From Betaproteobacteria bacterium (GTDB lineage: Bacteria > Pseudomonadota > Gammaproteobacteria > Burkholderiales > Usitatibacteraceae), in NCBI GenBank assembly GCA_016720855.1, contig JADKJU010000003.1, positions 62,001 to 126,000 of the forward strand: a stretch of DNA of 64,000 bases. The letters are read 5' to 3'. The notes under the pieces were generated by a model that worked only from the letters and a program-made list of their open reading frames with translations, was not told where the DNA came from and did not search any database. Every line of letters begins with the position of its first letter. Position 1 is the first letter of the stretch. The position numbers and the translations under genes were made by a program. Positions 1 through 8,977 of this stretch are shown here, one piece after another.

Positions 1-9
1 AGCCGCTGC

Positions 10-975
10 GTGGCCCGCACCGTTCCCGCCAAGGGCGTCACCGTCCGCAGCCTCGTGCTCGCTGCCGCCGGCCGCCTGGAAAGCGCCGGCGTCTCGTTCG
101 GACACGGCACGACCAACGCGGTGGACGAGGCCGCCTGGCTCGTGCTGCACTCCCTCGGCCTTCCGGTCGACCGGCTCGATCCCTACCTCGACGTCGCGGT
201 GGACGCCGGCCGCGCGAAAGCCGCGAACGCCCTCGTCGCGAAGCGCATCCGCACCCGCAAGCCCGCCGCCTACCTGCTGAACGAGGCCTGGCTCGGGCCG
301 CACCGCTTCTACGTGGACGAGCGCGTCATCGTGCCGCGCTCTTTCATCGCGGAGCTCCTGCGCGTGCGGCTCGCGCCCTGGATCGCCGACCCCTCGCGGG
401 TGCGATCCGCGCTGGATCTGTGCACGGGATCGGGGTGCCTGGCGATCCTCACCGCGCTCGCCTTCCCGAAAGCCCGGGTCGATGCCGCGGATCTTTCGCC
501 CGACGCGCTCGTGGTCGCAGGGACGAACGTCGAGGGCTATCGGCTCGGCAAGCGCGTTCACCTCGTGCAGTCCGACCTCTTCGGCTCGCTGGAGGGCCGC
601 GCCTACGACCTCATCGTCACCAACCCGCCCTACGTGACGGCGGCCTCGATGAGGCGGCTTCCGGAGGAGTACCGCCGGGAGCCGGAAATGGCGCTTGCGA
701 GCGGCGCCGACGGCCTTGCGCACACGCGCGTCATCCTCGCGAAGGCAGGCAAGCACCTGAATCCCGGCGGGACCCTGGTGGTGGAAATCGGCCACAACCG
801 CAAGGCCCTGGAGCGCGCCTTTCCGAAGCTGCCGTTCGCGTGGCCCACGGTTGCCGCGGGAACCGGGTTCGTCTTCGTGCTCAAGCGGGAGTCCCTTCCC
901 GCGCCGGGGGACTGTCCCCATTTCCGCGATAATGGGGGTCACGCAGACAAGCGCAACAGACCCCGATCCGGGTAG
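10..975 (+). CDS. prmB: Ribosomal protein L3 glutamine N5-methyltransferase
   Basis: Class I SAM-dependent methyltransferase predicted to methylate a glutamine of ribosomal protein L3 during 50S assembly. The 321-residue protein has the family N-terminal helical domain, a glycine-rich SAM motif (LDLCTGSGC, about residue 135) and the diagnostic NPPY motif (about residue 205), which holds the target glutamine. The close resemblance of the N-terminus (FGHGTTNAVDEAAWLVLHSL) to PrmB separates it from PrmC/HemK. The start is GTG, and the N-terminus looks complete although it lies at the window edge. The last ~30 residues, rich in Arg, Asp and Pro, extend beyond the usual PrmB end. pdxH follows after 5 bp, so the two are probably co-transcribed. 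Confidence 0.9.
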   Translation: MARTVPAKGVTVRSLVLAAAGRLESAGVSFGHGTTNAVDEAAWLVLHSLGLPVDRLDPYLDVAVDAGRAKAANALVAKRIRTRKPAAYLLNEAWLGPHRFYVDERVIVPRSFIAELLRVRLAPWIADPSRVRSALDLCTGSGCLAILTALAFPKARVDAADLSPDALVVAGTNVEGYRLGKRVHLVQSDLFGSLEGRAYDLIVTNPPYVTAASMRRLPEEYRREPEMALASGADGLAHTRVILAKAGKHLNPGGTLVVEIGHNRKALERAFPKLPFAWPTVAAGTGFVFVLKRESLPAPGDCPHFRDNGGHADKRNRPRSG

Positions 976-980
976 ACGCC

Positions 981-1613
981 ATGAAAATCGCCGACCTTCG
1001 CAAGGACTACGCGCTCAAGCGCCTCGACGAGACCGACGTTGACGCCGATCCGTTCAGGCAGTTCCATGCCTGGCTCAAGGAGGCGTTGGAGGCCGAGGTT
1101 CTCGAGCCCACCGCCATGACGCTCGCCACGGTCGACGACGAGGGCCGCCCCTCGGCACGCATCATGCTGCTCAAGGCGCTCGACGATCGCGGCTTCGTCT
1201 TCTACACGAACTACGAGAGCCGCAAGGGCCGGCAACTCGCCGCGCACCCGAACGCCGCCCTCACTTTCTTCTGGAAGGAACTGGAGCGGCAGGCGAGGAT
1301 CGAGGGCGCCATCGAAAAGGTGAGCGCCGCCGAAAGCGACGAGTATTTCCACAGCCGCCCGCTCGGTTCCCGCATCGGGGCATGGGCAAGCACCCAGAGC
1401 GCGACGATCGCCAGCCGCCCCTGGCTCGAGGCGCGCGTGCTGGCGGCCGAGGCGCAGTACGGCGACAAGCCGCCGCGCCCGCCGCACTGGGGCGGCTTCC
1501 GGGTGATCCCCGCCAGGCTCGAGTTCTGGCAGGGGCGCCAGAGCCGTCTGCACGACCGCATCGCCTACACGCGCGAGGCGACCGGCTGGGCGATCTCGCG
1601 CCTCTCGCCGTAG
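981..1613 (+). CDS. pdxH: Pyridoxamine 5'-phosphate oxidase
   Basis: FMN-dependent oxidase that converts pyridoxine or pyridoxamine 5'-phosphate to pyridoxal 5'-phosphate, in the cytosol. At 210 residues it has the usual family length. It shows the split-barrel core with PSARIMLLKALDDRGFVFYTNYESRKG (residues ~53-80), the SRIGAWAS segment, and the C-terminal FRVIPARLEFWQGRQSRLHDR signature that contacts FMN and PLP. It begins with ATG 5 bp after prmB and ends 2 bp before the ATG of the ChaC-like gene, so the three probably form one transcript. Nothing unusual is seen. Confidence 0.96.
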   Translation: MKIADLRKDYALKRLDETDVDADPFRQFHAWLKEALEAEVLEPTAMTLATVDDEGRPSARIMLLKALDDRGFVFYTNYESRKGRQLAAHPNAALTFFWKELERQARIEGAIEKVSAAESDEYFHSRPLGSRIGAWASTQSATIASRPWLEARVLAAEAQYGDKPPRPPHWGGFRVIPARLEFWQGRQSRLHDRIAYTREATGWAISRLSP

Positions 1614-1615
1614 AA

Positions 1616-2296
1616 ATGCGAAGTCCCCCCGGCTGCCACGATCCGGTGCGGCTCGAAGCCGAAAGGCTCTCGGCCGGGGCGCTGGACCGGTCGCTGGAAG
1701 CAACGCTCGCGGGACGCGATCCCCACGACCCGCTGTGGATCTTCGCCTACGGCTCCCTCATGTGGAACCCGGGGCTCGCGTTCGTCGCCAAGCGCGTGGG
1801 CACCCTCTACGGCTTCCACCGCAACTTCTGCCTCTGGTCGCGCATCAACCGCGGCACGCCGCAGCGTCCGGGCCTCGTCCTTACGCTCGAGCACGGCGGC
1901 AGCTGCCGGGGCCTTGCATACCGGCTCACGGAATCGACCTCGCGCGAGGAGCTGCGAGCCCTCTGGCGGCGCGAAATGTCGCTGGGCTCCTACCAGCCGC
2001 GCTGGCTCGAATGCCACGCGCAATCGGATCGCTTCCCGGTGCTCACGTTCATCGTGAACCGCGGCTGTTCGGGCTACGCGGGAAAGCTGCCCATGGAGGC
2101 GATGGTGCAGTCGCTCGCGACGGCGCGCGGCAAGTACGGATCGAGCGCGGAGTACCTCTTCCAGACCCAGGCCACGCTGGAAGCGCACGGCATCCTCGAC
2201 CGGCGCGTGAAGCGGATTGCCGATCGCGTGAAGACCCACCTCGCGCGAGGCGACTCCATCCCCGGACACGCGCCGCCGCGCGAAATCACCAGGTGA
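1616..2296 (+). CDS. ChaC-like gamma-glutamylcyclotransferase
   Basis: Predicted cytosolic gamma-glutamylcyclotransferase of the ChaC type, which releases 5-oxoproline from glutathione (a role known for the family and inferred here). The 226-residue product carries the nucleotide-like GGCT fold signature IFAYGSLMWNP near residue 42 and the conserved GYAGKL-like stretch later. The open frame extends upstream into pdxH, but the ATG at 1616, two bases after the pdxH stop, gives the family-like N-terminus and a coupled start. The 3' end overlaps the convergent HAD gene by 11 bp. Confidence 0.85.
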   Translation: MRSPPGCHDPVRLEAERLSAGALDRSLEATLAGRDPHDPLWIFAYGSLMWNPGLAFVAKRVGTLYGFHRNFCLWSRINRGTPQRPGLVLTLEHGGSCRGLAYRLTESTSREELRALWRREMSLGSYQPRWLECHAQSDRFPVLTFIVNRGCSGYAGKLPMEAMVQSLATARGKYGSSAEYLFQTQATLEAHGILDRRVKRIADRVKTHLARGDSIPGHAPPREITR

Positions 2297-3194
2297 ACGC
2301 AGGCAGCCGGTAGTCGGGCCTGGCGATGGCGCGGCCCTCGAACTCGCGCCACGTCGTGGGGTCGGGCTGCGCGCCAAAGGCCACACCGAGCTCCTGCGCG
2401 TGGATGCCCGCCGCGATGAAGGCGCTCGGCAGGCCTGCCCGCGAGGCGCCGAGGATGTCGTGCTCGATCGAATCGCCGACCGCGATCACGCGACCCGGTG
2501 CGCAAGTCCCTAGGGCAGCGAGGCAGGACGCGTAGATGGCCGGCCAGGGCTTGCCATGATGGAAGACTTCCCCGCCCAGCTCCCCGTACCGGCGCGCGAG
2601 CACGCCCGTCGCCTCGACGAGCGCCCCCTCGAGGAATCGCGCGATGTCGGGGTTGGCGCAGATCATCGGCAGCCCGCGCGATCGGGCGGCAACCAGTTCC
2701 GCCTCGTAATCGGCGAGGCGGCGGTACGGCGAATCGATGCCGATCGCCGCGAGGAAATCCGCCTCCTCGACGTTCGTGACGAAGGTGAGCCCGATTCCCT
2801 CCAGGATGGAGCGGTCGCCCGAACGCGTGAACGCGTAGCAGCGACGGCCGAGACTGGCGTGGAAGGGACTCGCTCTTGCGATGATCGCCTCGCGCGCGTC
2901 CTCGCCCGCGGACACCATCCGGTCGAAGAGCCGGGCGGGAAATCCCATTTCCTGCATCAGCCGCACGTTGGCCGCCTCGCGCCGGCCGGAGTTGGACAAA
3001 ACGACCACATGCTTGCCCGCCTCGTGCAGCCTCTCGAGGCAATCCAGCGCACCGGGATAGGGGCGCGTGCCGTCGTGCAGCACGCCCCACTGGTCGACGA
3101 TATAGCCGTCGAACAGCGGCGCGAGCGCAGCCACGCCGGGCAACGCGATCGCGCCCTGCGCCGACGAGCCCGCGGCCTCAGGAGATGCGCGCAC
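2286..3194 (-). CDS. HAD superfamily class IIA phosphatase (NagD-like)
   Basis: HAD-type phosphohydrolase of subclass IIA, 302 residues, of the kind related to NagD and 4-nitrophenylphosphatases. Motif I is DQWGVLHDG (about residue 34), motif II is SNSG (about 68), and the C-terminal Mg-binding motif is VGDSIEHDILGA (about 242). The substrate cannot be read from the sequence. The frame opens with GTG at 3194, overlapping phnE by 17 bp. A start a few codons further in is possible because the first ~20 residues are low-complexity. It lies at the 3' end of the phosphonate-importer operon, so it may dephosphorylate a metabolite of the imported compound. That link is inference. Confidence 0.85.
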   Translation of the reverse strand: MRASPEAAGSSAQGAIALPGVAALAPLFDGYIVDQWGVLHDGTRPYPGALDCLERLHEAGKHVVVLSNSGRREAANVRLMQEMGFPARLFDRMVSAGEDAREAIIARASPFHASLGRRCYAFTRSGDRSILEGIGLTFVTNVEEADFLAAIGIDSPYRRLADYEAELVAARSRGLPMICANPDIARFLEGALVEATGVLARRYGELGGEVFHHGKPWPAIYASCLAALGTCAPGRVIAVGDSIEHDILGASRAGLPSAFIAAGIHAQELGVAFGAQPDPTTWREFEGRAIARPDYRLPAFTW

Positions 3195-3987
3195 GGATCC
3201 AGGCCGAAATGCCCTCGCTCAGGATGACCACCACGAGGATCGTCAGGAGAACGACGAGCACCTGCTGCCACATGAACTGGTTGATGGAGGCGTACAGGTA
3301 GATGCCGATGCCGCCGGCGCCGACGAAGCCGAGCACGCTCGACTCGCGCACGTTGATGTCCCATCGGTAGACCGTCGTGCCGATGAGCACCGGAATCACC
3401 TGGGGCAGGATGCCGATGAGGTAGACCTGCGCCGTGCTCGCCCCCGTGGACTCGATCGCCTCGACCGGCCCCCGGTCCGCTTCCTCGATCGCCTCGGCCA
3501 CGAGCTTGGCGAGGAACCCCACGGAGCGCGCGGCCACGGCCGCGATCCCGGCAAGCGGCCCCGGTCCGAAAATCGCCACGAAGAGGAGCCCCCAGATCAC
3601 CGTGTTCACGGAGCGCGAGGCCACGAGGAGCCCGCGGCCGATGGCCCAGGTGAAGCCGTTGGCGGTGGTGTTGCGCGCGGCGAGGAAGGCAAGCGGCACG
3701 GAGAAGACAACCGCGATCGCCGTTCCAAGCGTGGCGATGTGGATCGTCTCCACGAGCGGCGCAAGGATCTGCGGCAGGTACGACCAGCGCGGCGGCCACA
3801 TGCGCTGCGCCAGGTCCGCGGCCTGCAGGTGGGCGTCCTTGAAGAACACCCATTCGATATCGAGCGCGGAGACACTCCACGCCGAGGCGAATGCGACCGC
3901 TGCGATCCACAGCCAGCCGATGACCGAATCGCGCATCGAATGCCGGCGCCAGAGCTCTGGATAGCGCTTCTGCGCGGCCGCGTTCAT
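3178..3987 (-). CDS. phnE: Phosphonate-type ABC transporter permease, second subunit
   Basis: Inner-membrane permease of a phosphonate/phosphite/phosphate ABC importer, 269 residues with about six membrane segments. It has the family EAIESTGAS loop (EAA motif) and the characteristic ending NVRESSVLGFVGAGGIG. The open frame runs further upstream, but the ATG at 3987 forms an ATGA overlap with the stop of the preceding permease and gives the normal PhnE length. Two different PhnE proteins in tandem suggest a heterodimeric channel, as in many proteobacterial phn operons. Confidence 0.92.
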   Translation of the reverse strand: MNAAAQKRYPELWRRHSMRDSVIGWLWIAAVAFASAWSVSALDIEWVFFKDAHLQAADLAQRMWPPRWSYLPQILAPLVETIHIATLGTAIAVVFSVPLAFLAARNTTANGFTWAIGRGLLVASRSVNTVIWGLLFVAIFGPGPLAGIAAVAARSVGFLAKLVAEAIEEADRGPVEAIESTGASTAQVYLIGILPQVIPVLIGTTVYRWDINVRESSVLGFVGAGGIGIYLYASINQFMWQQVLVVLLTILVVVILSEGISAWIRARIS

Positions 3988-4784
3988 CGGATCCTGCGCC
4001 TCACCCAGTCGCTGAACCACTCGCCGAGCGCGACGAGGGCGATGATGCCGAGCAGGATCGCGGCGGCGAAATCGTAGTCGTAGCGCGAGAACGATGCCGA
4101 GAGGGTCTGCCCGATGCCCCCGGCGCCAACGATGCCCACGATGGTCGAGTGGCGCACGTTCGCGTCGAGGCGGTAGATCGCCGTGCCCACCGTGCGGGTG
4201 AGCACCTGCGGAACCACGGAGTAGACGACCACCTGCCCGAAGCCGGCGCCGGTCGCGCGCACGGCCTCGATGGGCCCGGTGCGCACGTTCTCGATGTCCT
4301 CGGCGAGCATCTTGCCCAGAAAGATCACCGAGGACATCGCGAGGGTGAGCAGTCCGGCGACGGGGCCGAAGCCGAAGAGCTTCACGAAGAAGATGGCGAT
4401 GATCACTTCGTGGAAGGTGCGCCCGACCACGATGAAGGCGCGCGCCGCGAGGTACACGGGGCGCGGGGCGAGGTTGCGCGCGGCGGCGATTCCCAGCGGC
4501 ACGCTCAGCACCACGCCCACCAGCGTGGCCGCGAAGGCCATCTGCACGCTCTCCACCATTCCCTTGAGCAGGAGCTCCCAGCGCGAGAAGTCCGGCGGAA
4601 TCATGCGCTCGAAGATGTCCACGGCCCGCCTGAAACCGGCCAGCAGGCGGTGCATGTCGACGTTTAGCGTCGAGAGCGACCACGCGAGGTAGAGCAGCGC
4701 CGCGGCGATCACCGCGTAATGCCTGGTCCGCGTCCCGAAGAAGAGCGGCGCCCGCCAGGTGGTCGGGTACGGGGCGGCGCTCAA
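3984..4784 (-). CDS. phnE: Phosphonate-type ABC transporter permease, first subunit
   Basis: Inner-membrane permease, 266 residues, paired with the downstream PhnE. It shows the MBOAT-free ABC-2-like importer topology with an EAVRATGAGFGQ loop that docks on the ATPase and the NVRHSTIVGIVGAGGIGQ signature shared with its neighbour. It overlaps phnC upstream and the second phnE downstream by 4 bp each (ATGA), so translation of the operon is coupled. The substrate may be phosphonate, phosphite or phosphate esters; no C-P lyase or phosphonatase genes are present to decide. Confidence 0.92.
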   Translation of the reverse strand: MSAAPYPTTWRAPLFFGTRTRHYAVIAAALLYLAWSLSTLNVDMHRLLAGFRRAVDIFERMIPPDFSRWELLLKGMVESVQMAFAATLVGVVLSVPLGIAAARNLAPRPVYLAARAFIVVGRTFHEVIIAIFFVKLFGFGPVAGLLTLAMSSVIFLGKMLAEDIENVRTGPIEAVRATGAGFGQVVVYSVVPQVLTRTVGTAIYRLDANVRHSTIVGIVGAGGIGQTLSASFSRYDYDFAAAILLGIIALVALGEWFSDWVRRRIR

Positions 4785-5596
4785 GCGGGCGTGTCCTCGT
4801 CGCCGTGACGGATGGTCTGGCTCCAGTCCTCGGCGCCGTAGATTTCGGTCAGCACGTCGGGCGTGAGCCCCGCGCTGGGGCCGTCGAAGACGAGCTTGCC
4901 GGCCTTGAGCCCGACGATGCGGTCGGAGTAGCCCTGCGCCAGCGCCACGTCGTGGATGTTCACGAGCGCGGGCCGCTCGCGCTCGGTGGCGAGGGAGCGG
5001 ATGAGGCGCATGACCTGGCGCGCCGTCTTGGGATCGAGGCTGGCCGTCGGCTCGTCCACCAGCAGGATGTCCGGATGCTGCATGAGCGCGCGGCCGATGC
5101 CGACGCGCTGGCGCTGGCCGCCCGAGAGGGCGTCGGCCCGCGAGTCGTGCAGCCCCTCGAGTCCCACGCGCTCGAGCATCGCGAACGCGTCGGCCACATC
5201 GGCGGGCGGATAGCGGCGCATGAACGAGGCGAAGAAACCCACCGAGCCCAGGCGCCCCGAAAGGATGTTCTCCATGACCGTGAGACGGTCGACGAGGTTG
5301 AACTCCTGGAAGATCATGCCGATGCGCCGGCGCGCCTTGCGAAGCTCGCTCGAGGGGAGGCCCACGATTTCGGTGCCGCCGAGGCGGATGCTCCCCGAGG
5401 TGGGCTCGACCAGCCGGTTGATGCAGCGGATGAGCGTGCTCTTGCCTGCGCCCGACGATCCGATGATCGCGATGACTTCGGGGTGCCCGACGGTGAAGCT
5501 CACCGAGTCGAGCGCCCGCATGCCGCCGCGGTAGACCTTCGTGAGCGAGTCGATCGCGAGGAGCGGCGGCACGCCGCCGGCGGGGACGGCGGCCAC
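4781..5596 (-). CDS. phnC: Phosphonate-type ABC transporter ATPase
   Basis: Cytosolic ATP-binding subunit, 271 residues, energising the PhnE pair. Walker A is GSSGAGKST (about residue 42), the ABC signature is LSGGQRQRVGIGRAL (about 157) and Walker B is ILLVDEPTASLDP (about 178). The sequence between Walker A and the signature has the PhnC-type IGMIFQEFNLVDRLTVMENIL region. The gene starts 3 bp after the phnD stop and overlaps phnE by 4 bp. The N-terminal MAAVPAGGVPPL is probably a short unstructured extension. Confidence 0.94.
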   Translation of the reverse strand: MAAVPAGGVPPLLAIDSLTKVYRGGMRALDSVSFTVGHPEVIAIIGSSGAGKSTLIRCINRLVEPTSGSIRLGGTEIVGLPSSELRKARRRIGMIFQEFNLVDRLTVMENILSGRLGSVGFFASFMRRYPPADVADAFAMLERVGLEGLHDSRADALSGGQRQRVGIGRALMQHPDILLVDEPTASLDPKTARQVMRLIRSLATERERPALVNIHDVALAQGYSDRIVGLKAGKLVFDGPSAGLTPDVLTEIYGAEDWSQTIRHGDEDTPA

Positions 5597-5599
5597 GCC

Positions 5600-6604
5600 C
5601 TACTCCGCCTTCGTGCCCAGCTTGGAGAGCCCTTCCTGCGAGTAGACGATGCCCTGGGACTGCTGGATCGTGCGCACGTCGCGCCAGCCGTCCTTGAAGT
5701 TGACCGGGGCGAAGCGCTCGGTGTCCTTGAATTCCTTGGCCAGCGCCGATTTCTTGAAGTCGAAGCCGAGGAAGGCCTCGCGGATCTTCGCCTTCAGTTC
5801 CGGCGTGAGATTGTGCGCGACGCCGTAGGCGGTGCGCGGGAATGGCGCCGATTCGTACACCACGCGAATGGCGTCGGCCTTGAACATGCCGCGCGCCTGC
5901 ATGCGGTCGACGACCGAGGAGGCCACCGGCGCCGCGTCGTAGTCCTTGTTCACCACGCCCATGATCGAGTTGTCGTGCTTGCCGGAATAGAGGACTTCGT
6001 AGTCCTTGCCGGGCACCACGCCCATCGCGGTGAAGAGCGCGCGCGGCGCGGTGTCGCCCGAGTTCGACGACGGCGCCACGTGCGCGACGCGCTTGCCCTT
6101 GAGGTCCGCCACCGATTTGATGGGGCTGTCCTTGTAGGTGATGAGGCGCAGCGTGTAGCCGATGCTGCCGTCGTGGGCGGCCATGCCCGCGATCGGCACG
6201 AACCCGGCCAGGTTCACGGCATAGGGCGTCGGTCCCGCCGCGACACCGGCGATGTGCAGGCGGCCGGAGCGCATCGCCTCGATCTGCGCAGCGTACGATT
6301 CCGCCGGATACCAGCGCACGCGCTTGCCGGTGACCTTGGCGATGTGCGCCATGAAGTCGGCGAACACGTTCTCGTAGACGGCGGGATCCTCGACAGGCGT
6401 ATAGGAGAACACGAGCGTCGCCGGATCCTGCCAGGCCTTCGGGTCCTTCGGCTGGTCCGCGACCAGGTCGTGGTCCTCGTCGCAGTAGCGCGCGTCGAGG
6501 AGTCCCCGGTAGCTGCAGGGCGCCTGCCCGTAGGCGTTCCCGGCCCAGGGGCCGGCCAGAAGGACCATTGCGGCGGCCAGCAGGGCCGTGCCAATCGATT
6601 TCAT
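5600..6604 (-). CDS. phnD: Phosphonate-type periplasmic binding protein
   Basis: Periplasmic substrate-binding component of the importer, 334 residues. A cleavable signal peptide covers residues 1-26 (MKSIG..., ending near AYGQA). The body has the PhnD features LVFSYTPVEDP, AGVAAGPTPYAV and an SNSGD stretch that typically contacts the phosphoryl group. The open frame extends 58 codons upstream, but the ATG at 6604 is preceded by an AGGAGA ribosome site about 8 bases away and starts exactly at the signal peptide. It is the first gene of the importer operon, 61 bp downstream of rluB. Confidence 0.92.
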   Translation of the reverse strand: MKSIGTALLAAAMVLLAGPWAGNAYGQAPCSYRGLLDARYCDEDHDLVADQPKDPKAWQDPATLVFSYTPVEDPAVYENVFADFMAHIAKVTGKRVRWYPAESYAAQIEAMRSGRLHIAGVAAGPTPYAVNLAGFVPIAGMAAHDGSIGYTLRLITYKDSPIKSVADLKGKRVAHVAPSSNSGDTAPRALFTAMGVVPGKDYEVLYSGKHDNSIMGVVNKDYDAAPVASSVVDRMQARGMFKADAIRVVYESAPFPRTAYGVAHNLTPELKAKIREAFLGFDFKKSALAKEFKDTERFAPVNFKDGWRDVRTIQQSQGIVYSQEGLSKLGTKAE

Positions 6605-6665
6605 CACTGTCTCTCCTTTACGGTTCCGGTGCCGCCGAGCGTCGCGGCGCGATTCGCTTCTGTTG

Positions 6666-8246
6666 CTACGATTCCTGGCTGCCGTTCCCGGCCGGCTGCT
6701 GCCCACCGCCTCCCGCGCCGCCCCGGTTTCGATTTCGACCGCGATGACGACGGTTGCGGCCGGGCTTGGCCTGGGCACCCGCCGCCGGTCCCTGGGCGGG
6801 GCCCCGACCCTGCGGCTGCGGCTGCGGCTGGGCCGACGTCACCTGGACATTGCCCTGCCCCTTGCCCGCACCGGGCGTGGCGGGTCCCTTGGAACGCCGC
6901 TTCTTGCCTTGGCGCTGGCCTTGTCCCTGTCCCTGACCCTGCCCCTGCCCGCCCCCCCTGCCCTGGAACGGACCTTGTCCGGTGCCCGGCACGCCGGGCT
7001 TGCCCCCGGGGCGCTTGCTCCGGCGCTTCTTCTGGCCCTGGCCCGGACTCGGGCCAGGGCCCGGCCCTTGACCGGGGCCGCGCGAGGGATGATGACCCCG
7101 GTGCCCGACCGGCAGGCCCATCGTGCCGGTCGCCCGGTTGAAGCCCGGCAGGCTCTCGAAGTCGGGCTGGCGATCGTCGTCGTCGTCGAAGACTTCGGGC
7201 TCGTTCGGCTTCCAGCCTTCCAGCAGGTGCGCGGGCTGCACGTGGTCCTCTTCCTCGTCCACGTACTCGTCGTCCGGTTCGATCGCCTCGCCGGGAGGCG
7301 CCACGTTGCCCGGCGAGAATTCCTCTTCCGCCTCGTCGTCTTCCCCGGCGGCCTCGGCAGTGGATTCGCTGATGCCCGCAAACTCCAGGAGCTTCACCAC
7401 GTCGGCCTCGGGCATGTCGCGCGCCATCCCGCGCTTCAGGAACCCGGGCAGCTCCACCGGCCCGTAGCGCACGCGCATGAGGCGGCTCACCATCAGCCCC
7501 ACGGCCTCGAACATTTTGCGCACCTCGCGGTTCTTTCCCTCCTTGAGGACCACGTGATACCAGTGATTGGAGCCCTCGCCGCCGCGGTCCACGAGGCGCA
7601 CGAACTTGCACTTCTCGCCTTCGATCTCGACACCTTCGCCAGTGAGGAGCTGCACCTGCTCAGGCGTGAGCTCTCCCATGAGGCGCACCGCGTACTCGCG
7701 CTCGATCTCGTAGCGCGGATGCATGAGGTTGTTGGCCAGCTCCCCGCTGGTGGTGAAAATGAGCAGGCCGCTGGTGTTGAAGTCGAGACGGCCGATGGAC
7801 ACCCAGCGCGCGTTGTTCATTTTCGGCAGCTTCGCGAACACGGTGGGGCGGCCTTCCGGGTCGTCGCGCGTGCAGATCTCGCCCTCGGGCTTGTGGTACA
7901 GCAGCACCCGGGGCAGCGACGAGCCGAACCGCAAGCTGATGAGCTTGCCGTCCAGTTTCACGCGATCGCCCGGGCCCACGAGATCGCCGAGCTTCGCAAC
8001 CTGGCCGTTGATCGCGATGTGCCCCTGCGCGATGAGGATCTCGATGTTGCGCCGCGAGCCGTGGCCCGATTGCGCCATGACCTTCTGCAGGCGTTCGCGC
8101 TTGCCGGCGTCCTTGCCGCCGCGGGCGCCCTTGCCGCCCTTTCCGCGGCGCGCTGCTGCCGCGGGGACCTTGGCCCATTCGGGGACGATGCCGCCGGGCC
8201 AGTCGAGTTTGGGTGCGCGAGGGGTACGAAAGGGTCTATCCCGCAT
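6666..8246 (-). CDS. rluB: 23S rRNA pseudouridine synthase with long disordered tail
   Basis: Pseudouridine synthase of the RsuA/RluB/RluE/RluF group, expected to make pseudouridine 2605 in 23S rRNA. Residues ~50-100 form an S4 RNA-binding domain (RLQKVMAQSGHGSRR). The catalytic motif is GRLDFNTSGLLIFT (Asp near residue 154), and KEGKNREVRKMFEA follows. From about residue 300 the protein becomes acidic and then a Gly/Gln/Pro/Arg-rich tail to residue 526, with runs of GQ and KKRRSK. Typical RluB proteins are about 290 residues, so the tail nearly doubles the length. It overlaps scpB by 11 bp. Confidence 0.92.
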   Translation of the reverse strand: MRDRPFRTPRAPKLDWPGGIVPEWAKVPAAAARRGKGGKGARGGKDAGKRERLQKVMAQSGHGSRRNIEILIAQGHIAINGQVAKLGDLVGPGDRVKLDGKLISLRFGSSLPRVLLYHKPEGEICTRDDPEGRPTVFAKLPKMNNARWVSIGRLDFNTSGLLIFTTSGELANNLMHPRYEIEREYAVRLMGELTPEQVQLLTGEGVEIEGEKCKFVRLVDRGGEGSNHWYHVVLKEGKNREVRKMFEAVGLMVSRLMRVRYGPVELPGFLKRGMARDMPEADVVKLLEFAGISESTAEAAGEDDEAEEEFSPGNVAPPGEAIEPDDEYVDEEEDHVQPAHLLEGWKPNEPEVFDDDDDRQPDFESLPGFNRATGTMGLPVGHRGHHPSRGPGQGPGPGPSPGQGQKKRRSKRPGGKPGVPGTGQGPFQGRGGGQGQGQGQGQGQRQGKKRRSKGPATPGAGKGQGNVQVTSAQPQPQPQGRGPAQGPAAGAQAKPGRNRRHRGRNRNRGGAGGGGQQPAGNGSQES

Positions 8247-8973
8247 GGTCTGGGTGCTCCGTGTGTTGCGAGGGCGCGTTCGCCTCGGCTTCCGGGGTGG
8301 GGGCTGCGACGTCGGCTTCCTCCTCAGGCGCGCCGAGGAGCGCCTCCTGCACCGGCATCGCGGGCAGGGTGTCGAGGGAAGCGTCGAGGGCGCTTTGCAG
8401 CTCCTCGAGCGCGGGCAGCTCCTCGAGCGACCTCAGGTTCAGGTCGTCGAGAAACTTGCGTGTGGTGGCGAAGAGCGCCGGGCGGCCGGGGGTCTCGCGG
8501 TGGCCGACCACGTCGATCCAGCCGCGCTCCTCCAGGGCCTTGAGGGTCGGGGGAGACACGGCAACGCCGCGAATGTCCTCGATGTCGCCGCGCGTCGCCG
8601 GCTGGCGGTACGCGATGATGGCAAGCGTCTCCAGAACCGCTCGCGAATAGCGCGGCGGCTTCTCGCTGGAGATGCGGTCGAGGTATTTCTGGTAATCGGG
8701 CTTCACGCGAAAGCGCCAGCCGCTCGCAACCGCGGTGAGCTCCACGGTGCGCCCGGCCCATTCCTCCTTCAGCTCGTCGAGGATCTTCCTCAGGCTGTCC
8801 GCGTCCAGCTCGCCGCCGAACAGGCGCCTGAGCTGCTGCACGGTGAGCGGCTCGGACGTGGACAGGAGCGCGGCTTCGAGCACGCGCTTCACGAGGTCCA
8901 GGTCGAGGGGTTCGCGCTCGGGCTCGGGCCCGGGAGCCGGCGCTTCGGCGATTTCGATGGTTTCGTCGGTCAT
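8236..8973 (-). CDS. scpB: Segregation and condensation protein B
   Basis: Accessory winged-helix subunit of the SMC-ScpAB condensin complex, 245 residues. The N-terminal half shows the ScpB pattern KRVLEAALLSTSEPLTVQQLRRLF. The middle has RAVLETLAIIAYRQPATRGDIEDIRGV, the best-conserved ScpB block, with the second winged helix. The C-terminus is Ala/Glu-rich and probably disordered. It starts 4 bp after scpA and overlaps rluB, the usual scpA-scpB-rluB order. No smc gene is in the window. Confidence 0.94.
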   Translation of the reverse strand: MTDETIEIAEAPAPGPEPEREPLDLDLVKRVLEAALLSTSEPLTVQQLRRLFGGELDADSLRKILDELKEEWAGRTVELTAVASGWRFRVKPDYQKYLDRISSEKPPRYSRAVLETLAIIAYRQPATRGDIEDIRGVAVSPPTLKALEERGWIDVVGHRETPGRPALFATTRKFLDDLNLRSLEELPALEELQSALDASLDTLPAMPVQEALLGAPEEEADVAAPTPEAEANAPSQHTEHPDHAG

Positions 8974-8977
8974 ATGG

